The notes under the pieces were generated by a model. That model made no database searches, had not been told where the DNA came from, and saw only the letters and a program-made list of their open reading frames with translations. From Chlamydiota bacterium (lineage in GTDB: Bacteria; Chlamydiota; Chlamydiia; Chlamydiales; JAAZZY01), in assembly GCA_022601345.1 (NCBI GenBank), contig JAJACU010000040.1:1-53044 (forward strand): a stretch of 53,044 bases of DNA, read 5' to 3'. The position numbers and the translations under genes are program-made. Positions 17,039 through 24,761 of the stretch are shown here, in pieces (the first letter of the stretch is position 1; each line of letters begins with the position of its first letter).

Positions 17039-18134
17039 TTAACCGAATTCTTTTAAGTATTTAATAATAAATGGATCAATTTCACCATCCATAACAGCTT
17101 GAACATTACCTTCTTGATGGCCTGTTCGTGTATCTTTTACCATTGAGTAAGGATGAAAAACATAGTTTCTTATCTGCGAGCCCCATCCAATATCTTTTTT
17201 CTCTCCGCCTATTTCTTGGAGAGCCTTTTCGCGCTCTTGCACCTCTTTTTCGTAGAGTTTAGACCTCAACATTTTAAAACAAGTTTCTTTGTTTTGCAAT
17301 TGGCTTCGCTGGTTTTGGCAGCAAACAACAATATTGGTTGGAAGGTGCGTGATGCGAACAGCTGAATCTGTTTTATTGACATGTTGCCCGCCGGCACCTG
17401 ATGCACGGTAGGTATCAATACGTATATCTTCTGGCTTGACCTCTATTTGAATGTCATCTTCTATTTCAGGAGAAATATCGACGGACGCAAAACTTGTATG
17501 TCTTTTCGCGTTGCTGTCAAAAGGGGAGATGCGAACGAGTCTGTGCACACCTTTCTCAGCTTTTGCATAGCCATAGGCAAAGGAGCCACCTATTTTAATC
17601 GTTGCACTTTTAACTCCAGCAACCTCTCCTTGTTGGATATCGATATTTTCTGTTTTCCAACCTCGAGCAGTTGCCCATTTTTGATACATTCGAAGCAGCA
17701 TCTGTGCCCAGTCACATGATTCTGTGCCACCTGCGCCTGCATTGATACTTAAAAAACAGTTTTTGCTATCCAACTCGCCTGAGAGCATTCTCTTAATCTC
17801 GAGTTCCTCTAAAGAAGTCTCTATCTTCTTGAGTTCATTAGACAATTCTAAAATAAGCTCCTCATCGCCCATTTCATAGGCATCAGGAAACATTTCAGAA
17901 ACATCGCTATGTCGCTTTTTCAAATCGTTGAAAGGCTCTGTCCAGGCCTTGAGCTTGTTGCACTCTTCTATGACTTTTTGGGCTGCATTGTTGTCGTTCC
18001 AAAAATGAGATGAGCTCATTTCATTTTCTAGCTTTTTGATTTGCTCTTGTTTGCTAGCGAGGTCAAAGATACCTCCACATATGTTTGAGGCTGTTGTCAA
18101 TTTTATGAAGGCGGCTTTTAATTTCTTCGTTCAT
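17039..18134 (-). CDS. prfB: Peptide chain release factor 2, with programmed +1 frameshift
   Basis: Ends translation at UGA and UAA. The protein is made from two frames: ATG at 18134 opens 23 codons ending in CTT-TGA, and after a +1 shift the frame continues from GAC at 18064 to the TAA at 17039, giving 364 residues, normal for RF2. The second frame holds the peptidyl-hydrolysis motif in ASGAGGQHVNK (GGQ) and INAGAGGTESCDWA. The in-frame UGA at 18065-18063 is the autoregulatory stop: plentiful RF2 terminates early, scarce RF2 allows the shift. An annotation starting at TTG 18100 would be wrong. It is the first gene of a leftward run with the GNAT, SprT-like, yebC, pabB and PAP2 genes. Confidence 0.95.
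18062..18077 (-). promoter_or_regulatory. RF2 recoding site
   Basis: Leftward it reads TGGAGGTATCTTTGAC: a Shine-Dalgarno-like GGAGG, 3 bases, the slippery CTT, the UGA stop and a following C. This is the conserved bacterial prfB frameshift signal. Confidence 0.95.
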
Positions 18135-18244
18135 AGTATCCTCTAGAATAGAGAAAAGATATTAAGTAAAGAATGAGTATTTTTCAATAAAAATGACGAA
18201 GGGATTCTAGCTAAAAGCTATACTTTTTTCTGTAATATATTTTG

Positions 18245-19180
18245 TTAAATATTTCCTTTTAGAAAGAAGTTGACCTCATTAAAAAAAATATTGGGCTGTT
18301 CTATATGAGGGAAGTGACCGCAGTCTTCAAGAATTTTGAATTTAGCATTTGGCATTAAGTGGGCTGTCTCTTTAGCTGTCCATTGTGGAATAGGATCTGA
18401 ATCTCCATGTAGTATCAGTGTCGGTGTTTCAATATCTTTAAGCTTATGCTTAAAATCATAGCCACCTTTTAAAAGGGTTTCTTCAAAAATACGGTAAATC
18501 AAGAACCCTTGAAGGGCATCTCCTTGATTAATACTAAAGTTTAAGCTTGAAATATTTACAGGGTTATGGAGAAATTCTTTGAAAATCTCACCATAAAATT
18601 CCCTTAGAACAGGAAGTTCACCAGCTAAAAATTTGTCAGATTTTGAGATTTTCATTGCAGGGTTTTTTGTGGATATAAGACGTGACTCAAGTTCTTTCGC
18701 AAAAAATCCTAGGTCTTGAGAAGATGCTGGCATAGGGTTCATTAAAACCATTCGAGAAACATGTTTTGGATGTTTCCTTGCATATTGAGCTGCAACAAAA
18801 GCTCCCCACGAATGGCCAATAAGAACAAAATGATTAAGTTTTAGCTCTTTTCTTAATGCTTCTAGATCACTAACAAACTGAGGAAGAGTTACTTTGTTGA
18901 AGTCTAGATTTTTAAAAGACTTTCCGCTTCCTCTTTGGTCATAAAAAATAAGTTCGTGATTGCCAGCTAGTGTCTCAAATTGAGGCATAAAATATGAACT
19001 GTTGTGCCCAGGACCACCGTGGATAACAATAATTGGATAGCCTTGCCCTATTCTTTTGTAGTAAATTTCAGCTCCATCTATATCTACAGAGCCTTCCTTC
19101 AAAGGTGTGTTTTCGGCTTGGAGGTGTAGAGACAATGCAAATGCAGAAAAGTAAAATAAAATAGATAGAAAGCGTTTCAT
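18245..19180 (-). CDS. Secreted alpha/beta hydrolase, proline iminopeptidase-like
   Basis: 311 residues with an N-terminal signal peptide (Met-Lys-Arg, hydrophobic core, cut near residue 22). The oxyanion-hole motif HGGPGHNSSYF and nucleophile elbow GHSWGAFVAAQYA are typical of S33 peptidases. Asp in LHGDSDPIP and His in CGHFPHIEQP complete the Ser-Asp-His triad. S33 enzymes include proline iminopeptidase and tripeptidyl aminopeptidase, but lipases and lactonases share the fold. An export signal is unusual for a cytosolic-type iminopeptidase and suggests periplasmic or host-side action. It stands alone: 110 bases separate it from prfB downstream and 162 from the next gene upstream. Confidence 0.87.
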   Translation of the reverse strand: MKRFLSILFYFSAFALSLHLQAENTPLKEGSVDIDGAEIYYKRIGQGYPIIVIHGGPGHNSSYFMPQFETLAGNHELIFYDQRGSGKSFKNLDFNKVTLPQFVSDLEALRKELKLNHFVLIGHSWGAFVAAQYARKHPKHVSRMVLMNPMPASSQDLGFFAKELESRLISTKNPAMKISKSDKFLAGELPVLREFYGEIFKEFLHNPVNISSLNFSINQGDALQGFLIYRIFEETLLKGGYDFKHKLKDIETPTLILHGDSDPIPQWTAKETAHLMPNAKFKILEDCGHFPHIEQPNIFFNEVNFFLKGNI

Positions 19181-19310
19181 CTTATGCCTATTTTTGATGC
19201 TTGCGTAGGAATATACTTAATGACACAACATTATTGCTAGAACCTTATTAACATTTTGAATGTAGGTTTGATCCCTTTAGCTAGAAATATGAATAGAAAG
19301 ATCTCTTATT

Positions 19311-19336
19311 AAGCAGCCTTTTTAACTCAGCTGCTT
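19311..19336 (-). terminator. Weak terminator-like hairpin after the gene at 19343
   Basis: AAGCAGC (19311-19317) pairs with GCTGCTT (19330-19336) around a 12-base loop, directly after the stop of the leftward gene. There is no U-run on the leftward strand, so termination is doubtful. Confidence 0.3.
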
Positions 19337-19342
19337 TTCAAT

Positions 19343-20188
19343 CTATAGTCCTAAAAGCGCCGTTACAAAAGTCGTCAATGCAAAAGCTTTAGCTTGCATA
19401 GAGCCACTTAACTGAGGTTCGTCTGTAGTCTCTGGGTAGTAATTAGAACTATTGTCGCATTTTTCCAAAAGGTATTTTTGAATGTGAACAGATGCAAGTT
19501 CTTGTAAAGGTTCTTTAAGAACTTTTAGCTTGTGTGGAGCTGGATTTTGGAAACAATCAGCAATCGTTGGGCAGCTAAGTCCAAGAAAAAAACCTTGAAT
19601 AGGTTTTTCATCAGCGCATTTTCTCAAGCTAACTGGGCTAGGCCCACTTCTTTCTGATAATACAATTGCTTCATCAGAGCTTGTGCAAAATTGAAAGTCA
19701 AACTTTTCAGAGTTTCTTTTGGGAGCTATTAGAACATTGGAAAAAATTGTACTGGCCACGTCCACCTTAGCTTGACAACTTTCAACAAAATTTACAGAAA
19801 CGACTCCTTTACTCCAGTCACCATATTCATATACAGGTGTGCATTTGCCATCCACATTTGCATAGTTTCTGAGGTAGGGAAGAAATGAAACAAAAGAGTT
19901 AATTGTTTCTAATACTTCAAATCCTGACTGTCCTGCATTAGATCTTGGACTTGCAAAAGCGCTGTCTCCTTTCATTTGAAATGGAAACAAATATGCTTTT
20001 ATGGCCGTTGATAATTCGCCTAAGTAGATTGGAAGTTTTATATTATTGACGTACTTATCTTTTGGGCTCCCAAAGCAGCCGGGTTTAATTGCAATTTCAG
20101 GATGTAGGTACGGACGAGTTGTTGAAACAAAAGAGGTCGTAAAGTTTGTATGTGCAGTTGTAGGTGGTGTTAAAAGGATATCATTCAT
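19343..20188 (-). CDS. Hypothetical protein, function unknown
   Basis: 281 residues, not recognised. No Sec signal at the N-terminus, which is Thr/Pro-rich (LLTPPTTAHT). There are about eight cysteines scattered through the chain (for example PGCFGSP, GKCTPVYE, LRKCADE, LSCPTIADC), more than cytoplasmic neighbours carry. The last ~17 residues are hydrophobic (AFALTTFVTALLGL) and could be a membrane tail. A short N-terminal repeat-free polar region and the lack of family motifs are compatible with a lineage-specific effector, but nothing shows this. A promoter is proposed at 20229-20258; genes on both sides are separated by more than 150 bases, so it is probably monocistronic. Confidence 0.65.
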   Translation of the reverse strand: MNDILLTPPTTAHTNFTTSFVSTTRPYLHPEIAIKPGCFGSPKDKYVNNIKLPIYLGELSTAIKAYLFPFQMKGDSAFASPRSNAGQSGFEVLETINSFVSFLPYLRNYANVDGKCTPVYEYGDWSKGVVSVNFVESCQAKVDVASTIFSNVLIAPKRNSEKFDFQFCTSSDEAIVLSERSGPSPVSLRKCADEKPIQGFFLGLSCPTIADCFQNPAPHKLKVLKEPLQELASVHIQKYLLEKCDNSSNYYPETTDEPQLSGSMQAKAFALTTFVTALLGL

Positions 20189-20228
20189 TTTTCGTGTTTT
20201 CCAGATAATTTAAAAAAACTGTGCAACT

Positions 20229-20258
20229 AGTATAACCTTCTCTGCAACTTATTTGCAA
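20229..20258 (-). promoter_or_regulatory. Putative promoter of the unknown gene at 19343
   Basis: Reading leftward, TTGCAA (20258-20253) and TATACT (20234-20229) are 18 bases apart, about 40 bases before the ATG at 20188. The rest of the gap 20189-20406 holds only AT-rich sequence and an isolated AGGAAGGAG near 20295 with no gene after it. Confidence 0.5.
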
Positions 20259-20406
20259 TATTGAATTAAAGTCTTTACAATTTCTTTATAATAGGAAGGA
20301 GTTTAAAAAATCTTTTATATAAGGATTGAATATTTCATTCTTGATTGAGGTGGAAAAGTTTCAATGGGCTTGAACTTTGGAAGAAAAATGTAAATTAAAA
20401 TTTCTT

Positions 20407-22590
20407 TTATAATTTTTTACTCAAAACTACACGGTCTTGGTTCGATATTCTATAATTCCAAGACCAAGTTGGTTTTTCAATTGAATGTTGTTGAAAAGAG
20501 ACTTTACCATTTTCATCCATTGATGCCACAACTCGAGTATTTTCTGGGACATGAATTTCGTAGTTTCCATTAAAAGTAACATCTTGGGCAAAAAATTCAG
20601 CGTTTTTATCTAGAAGAATTTCAAGCTTTTGATTTCTAATCATATGGTTTTTCCAAAACACGTTTTTTTCTTTGAAATCAATGCCCTGATTATCAACAGT
20701 AATGTTGATAAGCGTACATTTTCCGCTTTGATTAGAATACTGAAGGTGTCCATTAGAATCTAAATGCCCCATAGGGTTTTGGGCTTTGATGATGAGTGAG
20801 CCCTTGAGGTCTAGGTTGAATATTTCTAATTCAGAAATTTCAAGCATCAACTCCGATCTATCATGTAAAACACCTTTCTGAATTTTTTGTGCTATTACAG
20901 AGTAAAGAGGTCCGAGAGCTGGGTGGAAAGTAATATGGCAACTAGGCCCATTGTTAATAAAGTCTGATGAGCAAGGAAGCTTTGGCATTTTGATGTTGCA
21001 GTGCTTACTTAAAAGTTCAAAGTTGTTTTGAAGCAAGGTATAGTAGCATCCTTCTGGCGTTTCATTAATATTGTCGCCGCCTTTAAAAGTTTTTTTAGCA
21101 ACAGAGATTGTTTTATTGCGAGCGTTATATGTTAGAAACGTTTTAAGTTCGATTTCATTTTCAATGTCTTGAGGGGAGTCAAAAGCATCTGTAATGTAGT
21201 CTGCAATGTTTTGCATGGTAGACTCTAAACGCCCTCCTTTAATCATTTTTTTTACCCCGCTTTCGTCAAAGTAGGGTACATCTGATTTCATATTTATTAA
21301 CATTCCAGGAATAGAGCAGCGCAAAAGAGCTTTTTGTACTTCTTTAAAATCAATAAACAAAATGTTGGTGTTTGATGGAAAAACTGAGTAGGGGCTATTA
21401 GGGCTATTTGGAATATCTTTTAAGTTATATTTTTCAAATTCAGTATATTCAATATTGGAAATTGTGTACTGACTTTGATTTTCAACATTATCTTCTATTA
21501 AGACATTTACTCCTTCTGCGGCGTGAACAAGTCTTTGACAAGAAGCAAACCCAAAGGCTTTGTTCTTCTCGCACCCTAGGCCCATTAGAGCTAGTATGCC
21601 CTGATCGGTTCCAGCCATTGGGTTATTCATCTGTCGTAGAATAGCTTTAGGTCTACCGAGGCTTTCAAACCAGTTGAGTATGCCTTCATCTTGCGCTAGT
21701 TTCCAGATAACTCCGTGCCCAGAAGGCTTCAGAAATAACTTGAGATGATCTTGCATGGACCATTGACCCTCTATGGTAATAACTGGGGCAAGAGGTTGTT
21801 TGAAGAGCTTAAAGCTTTCTTTAGGGCGATTATACCAATGATTTTCGTTGCAGATTTGTTCAATAAATTGATGGTTGTTTTTAGCTTCAGAAGTCATCAT
21901 GGCAACAGGAGTTGTCAATTGTTTGTTGAAGAGTTTGAAGTAAAGATGCTCACGCGCTTGCAGATCTTTCATCATGCACGTCAATAGTGACTGACCTAAA
22001 TAGTTTAATTTGGCAGTAGGAAGCGGTAGACCCGTTGTTTCATCACGCAAGTCGAGTCGATCTCCTGCACCACCAATAGGGTAGAGTTCTCCCATTTTGG
22101 GTAATGATTTAATTCCAAAGATAACAGCTCTTTCTGCTTCTTGAGAATTTTCATGTAGAGAGAGTCCTTGGGCTTGATGTATTTTTTTTGTTTTCCCTGA
22201 ATCAGGAGTTTCCTGATTTTGAAAGATTAAATCTAAAATTTTTAAGTGGTAGCCTACAATTCCACCTATGTCTTGATAAAATTCTTCAAAAACTACGAGC
22301 TGGCTAAGAAGAGTTTTAAGACGTTGGGAAGTGTCACTTAGGTGTTTAGGTACAGAAAATACATTGCTAGCCTGGCCAATTGTGATGATGGATGCAACTG
22401 CAACTTTTTCTGTTTCACAGAGTTGTGGATAAATTATTGCAATAGGGTGATCGAGTTTTAAAAAAACTTGAATTGATTCCTCTTGCTCGAGTAGAGCTAG
22501 CTTTTCTTTTTGGTCATTGTGCTGGTTGAGCCGACCTAGAAAAGATGCAAGGTGCTTAGTTTGTTCTTTTAATATTTGAAGACTTGTCAT
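20407..22590 (-). CDS. UTP-sugar-1-phosphate uridylyltransferase-like protein (plant UGP3-like)
   Basis: 727 residues. The central part has a nucleotidyltransferase fold: the phosphate-binding loop YPIGGAGDRLDL near residue 168, then TGLPLPTAKLNYLG, LTTPVAMMTSEAKNN (uridine-binding-like), KPSGHGVIW and AGTDQGILALMGLG. These blocks correspond to UDP-glucose/UDP-sugar pyrophosphorylases, and the length and GGAGDRL variant recall the large chloroplast enzyme UGP3. The C-terminal ~200 residues look like beta-helix strands (hexapeptide-like 'LDSNGHLQYSN'), as in other pyrophosphorylases. The product would be a UDP-sugar, probably UDP-glucose, but the sugar is not certain. It is leftward and monocistronic; upstream is the SWIB promoter region. 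Confidence 0.75.
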   Translation of the reverse strand: MTSLQILKEQTKHLASFLGRLNQHNDQKEKLALLEQEESIQVFLKLDHPIAIIYPQLCETEKVAVASIITIGQASNVFSVPKHLSDTSQRLKTLLSQLVVFEEFYQDIGGIVGYHLKILDLIFQNQETPDSGKTKKIHQAQGLSLHENSQEAERAVIFGIKSLPKMGELYPIGGAGDRLDLRDETTGLPLPTAKLNYLGQSLLTCMMKDLQAREHLYFKLFNKQLTTPVAMMTSEAKNNHQFIEQICNENHWYNRPKESFKLFKQPLAPVITIEGQWSMQDHLKLFLKPSGHGVIWKLAQDEGILNWFESLGRPKAILRQMNNPMAGTDQGILALMGLGCEKNKAFGFASCQRLVHAAEGVNVLIEDNVENQSQYTISNIEYTEFEKYNLKDIPNSPNSPYSVFPSNTNILFIDFKEVQKALLRCSIPGMLINMKSDVPYFDESGVKKMIKGGRLESTMQNIADYITDAFDSPQDIENEIELKTFLTYNARNKTISVAKKTFKGGDNINETPEGCYYTLLQNNFELLSKHCNIKMPKLPCSSDFINNGPSCHITFHPALGPLYSVIAQKIQKGVLHDRSELMLEISELEIFNLDLKGSLIIKAQNPMGHLDSNGHLQYSNQSGKCTLINITVDNQGIDFKEKNVFWKNHMIRNQKLEILLDKNAEFFAQDVTFNGNYEIHVPENTRVVASMDENGKVSFQQHSIEKPTWSWNYRISNQDRVVLSKKL

Positions 22591-22672
22591 GAAATTATGC
22601 TGCTATTTTCGTGAAATTGCTCAAATTTTTCTTTTACATGAGCAATTTTTTTAAAAAAAGCATTCTTTTTCC

Positions 22673-22701
22673 TTAGAAATTCATAAAAATTTTGCTATAC
22701 T
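22673..22701 (+). promoter_or_regulatory. Putative SWIB promoter with a long leader
   Basis: TTAGAA (22673-22678) and TATACT (22696-22701) are 17 bases apart; a second TATACT overlaps at 22701-22706. This leaves a leader of about 140 bases before the ATG at 22852, with a short hairpin (CTCTT/AAGAG near 22777). Nothing else is seen in the 261-base gap. Confidence 0.5.
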
Positions 22702-22851
22702 ATACTCAATTTTGGAAATTCCTTTGACTAAAAAAAACATTCAGCGCTAAAAAGATCGATTACAAACAAAGATGTGCGCTCTTGTAAGAGTGTGTGTATG
22801 ATTAGAAGATAAAGAAAAAATTATTAGTTTAACCATTATAAGGAGAAATTT

Positions 22852-23115
22852 ATGGCACCAGCTAAGAAAAAAACCTCAGCTTTTATGAAGCCTATGAAGC
22901 TTTCTAAAGAATTAGAAGCAATTGTTGGAAAAGGTCCAATGCCGCGTACTAAAGTTGTAAAAAAGATGTGGGATTACATCAAAAAACATAAAAGACAAGA
23001 CGAAAAAAATAGAAGAAACATCATTCCTGATGAGAAACTTGCTAAAGTTCTCGGTAAAAAAACACTTGATATGTTCCAAATGACAAAAGCGCTTTCTAAG
23101 CATATCACTTCATAA
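22852..23115 (+). CDS. SWIB/MDM2-domain DNA-binding-like protein
   Basis: 87 residues, almost entirely one SWIB (BAF60b) domain: AFMKPMKLSKELEAIVGKG, MPRTKVVKKMWDYIKKH and IIPDEKLAKVLGKKTLDMF, preceded by a basic tail MAPAKKKTSA. SWIB domains are a eukaryotic chromatin-remodelling module and among bacteria are typical of chlamydiae, where one copy stands alone and another is fused to topoisomerase I. The protein is very basic, so a chromosome-associated role is likely. AAGGAG lies 7 bases before the ATG and an ideal terminator follows at 23130, so it is an independent, probably strongly expressed unit. It sits between prfB and ispD as in Chlamydia. Confidence 0.95.
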   Translation: MAPAKKKTSAFMKPMKLSKELEAIVGKGPMPRTKVVKKMWDYIKKHKRQDEKNRRNIIPDEKLAKVLGKKTLDMFQMTKALSKHITS

Positions 23116-23129
23116 GCTTGCTTATATTC

Positions 23130-23160
23130 AGGGATAAGAGCCTCTTTCTTATCCCTTTTT
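23130..23160 (+). terminator. Rho-independent terminator of the SWIB gene
   Basis: AGGGATAAGA (23130-23139), a 7-base loop, TCTTATCCCT (23147-23156), then TTTTATTT. The stem is a perfect 10 bp. Confidence 0.92.
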
Positions 23161-23250
23161 ATTTATAAAAAAATCAATTTTATTTATTATAATGTACTAG
23201 TTTAGTATTATTGTTTGTTAATATTAATTTAGTGAGATTTGATCATTAAC

Positions 23251-23937
23251 ATGAAAGCTTCTCTTATCCTTTTAGCCGGTGGTAAAGGGCTCAGAATGGG
23301 AAGTAATCTTCCCAAGCAGTTCATTGAAATAGATGGAAAATTCATGGGTCGTTATGCTCTCAATCCCTTTCTCAATCATCCCATGATTAACCAGATTGTA
23401 GTTGTATGTGATCCACTCTATCGCCATTTTTTTAATGCTATAGAAACTTGCCAGGTTATTAAATTTGCAGATCCAGGTGATGAGAGGCAGCTCTCATTGA
23501 CAAATGGACTTTCAGAAATTAATGGAGATGACCCTATGGTTATTGTTCATGATGCAGCAAGGCCATTTCTAAACGAAAATTACATTGAGCCTTTAATTTC
23601 AGAGGCATACTTACATGGCGCCTCAGTTTTAGGAATCAAGGCTGTATCTACATTAAAGCAGGCAACACCAGATCAGTTTGTTTGTAGAACAATTGATCGC
23701 TCTGTTGTGTGGGAGGTTCAAACTCCGCAGTTAGCTAGCAAGCAAACCTTGCTTCAAGGGCTTAATAAGGCTAAGAAAGAAGGGATTGCTGTAACTGATG
23801 AATCTTCAGTTGTTGAGTTGCTCAATCTTCCTGTAAAGCTTGTTGAAGGAGATTCTTTGAATTTTAAAGTAACTTCACAAGCTGACTTAAAGCTTATGCA
23901 AAGTGTAATTAAGCAGAGCCAGAAAGAATATGTATAA
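23251..23937 (+). CDS. ispD: 2-C-methyl-D-erythritol 4-phosphate cytidylyltransferase
   Basis: Couples CTP to methylerythritol phosphate in the non-mevalonate isoprenoid pathway. The nucleotide-binding loop is LLAGGKGLRMGSNLPKQF at the N-terminus; the middle holds VHDAARPFL and later WEVQTPQLA and VTDESSVVE, all standard IspD motifs. 228 residues from the ATG at 23251, preferred over the in-frame TTG at 23239 because family members begin just before the LLAGG strand. The 3' end overlaps truA by 8 bases, so the two are one transcript. It lies downstream of the SWIB terminator and must have its own promoter in 23160-23250, where I see none close to consensus. Confidence 0.95.
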   Translation: MKASLILLAGGKGLRMGSNLPKQFIEIDGKFMGRYALNPFLNHPMINQIVVVCDPLYRHFFNAIETCQVIKFADPGDERQLSLTNGLSEINGDDPMVIVHDAARPFLNENYIEPLISEAYLHGASVLGIKAVSTLKQATPDQFVCRTIDRSVVWEVQTPQLASKQTLLQGLNKAKKEGIAVTDESSVVELLNLPVKLVEGDSLNFKVTSQADLKLMQSVIKQSQKEYV

Positions 23938-24673
23938 GTACATGATGAAGATTTCCTATGATGGTTCAAATTATTCGGGTTGGCAAATTCAACCAAACGC
24001 AAATTCAATCCAGTCAGAGCTTCAAGCCATCTTAGCAAAAGTTTTAAGAAAGCCAGTTTCTATTTATGCTTCTGGGCGAACGGATCAAGGAGTGCATGCA
24101 TTGGGCCAAATTGCTCACTTTGAGTTTGATCAGAAAATAGATTTAAAGAAGATTCTCTTATCACTTAATGGGTTGCTACCCTGGGATATTCGTGTAAAAG
24201 AAATCAAGCTTGTTGAAGATGATTTTCATGCAAGGTTTAGCGCTAAAGCAAAAATCTACCATTACCACTTTTGGAATCAAGATGTAATTGATCCAATGCA
24301 TTTTTCTTATCGTTTGCATATGCGCAGGCCTATAGACTTTGAGCTAATAAAAGAAGCTACAAAGTGCTTTATTGGGAAAAAAGACTTCACAACTTTTGCA
24401 AACCTAAGAGAGTCTAATCAAGTTCTCAAGAATCCTTATAGAGAGATCAAACGTTTGGATTTGATTAAACAAGAAGGGGGCTACCGTCTAGAGTTTGAGG
24501 GGAATGGCTTTTTGTATAAAATGGTGCGCAATATTGTTGGAGTGCTCATCGAAGTGGGTCAGAAAAGAAGAGATATTAAAAGTATCGCGAGTCTTTTTGA
24601 AAATAAAGATCGAAAAACTATAGGAGCTCCAGCTCCCTCAAAAGGACTTTTTTTACAGGAAGTTATCTACTAG
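23930..24673 (+). CDS. truA: tRNA pseudouridine(38-40) synthase
   Basis: Modifies uridines 38-40 of the tRNA anticodon stem. The catalytic motif is YASGRTDQGVHALGQ with nucleophile Asp52; other family blocks are ISYDGSNYSGWQIQ at the N-terminus, FHARFSAKAKIYHY and GNGFLYKMVRNIVG near the C-terminus. Its 247 residues are normal. It overlaps ispD by 8 bases, an arrangement shared with chlamydiae. Confidence 0.96.
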   Translation: MYKYMMKISYDGSNYSGWQIQPNANSIQSELQAILAKVLRKPVSIYASGRTDQGVHALGQIAHFEFDQKIDLKKILLSLNGLLPWDIRVKEIKLVEDDFHARFSAKAKIYHYHFWNQDVIDPMHFSYRLHMRRPIDFELIKEATKCFIGKKDFTTFANLRESNQVLKNPYREIKRLDLIKQEGGYRLEFEGNGFLYKMVRNIVGVLIEVGQKRRDIKSIASLFENKDRKTIGAPAPSKGLFLQEVIY

Positions 24674-24761
24674 TCTGCGCGAAGTGTTGTTGTAACCTAA
24701 TTTTTCAAGTCACAAAAAATGACGAATGTTGTATTCTGGCCTGAGGGAAATACAATAAGAA

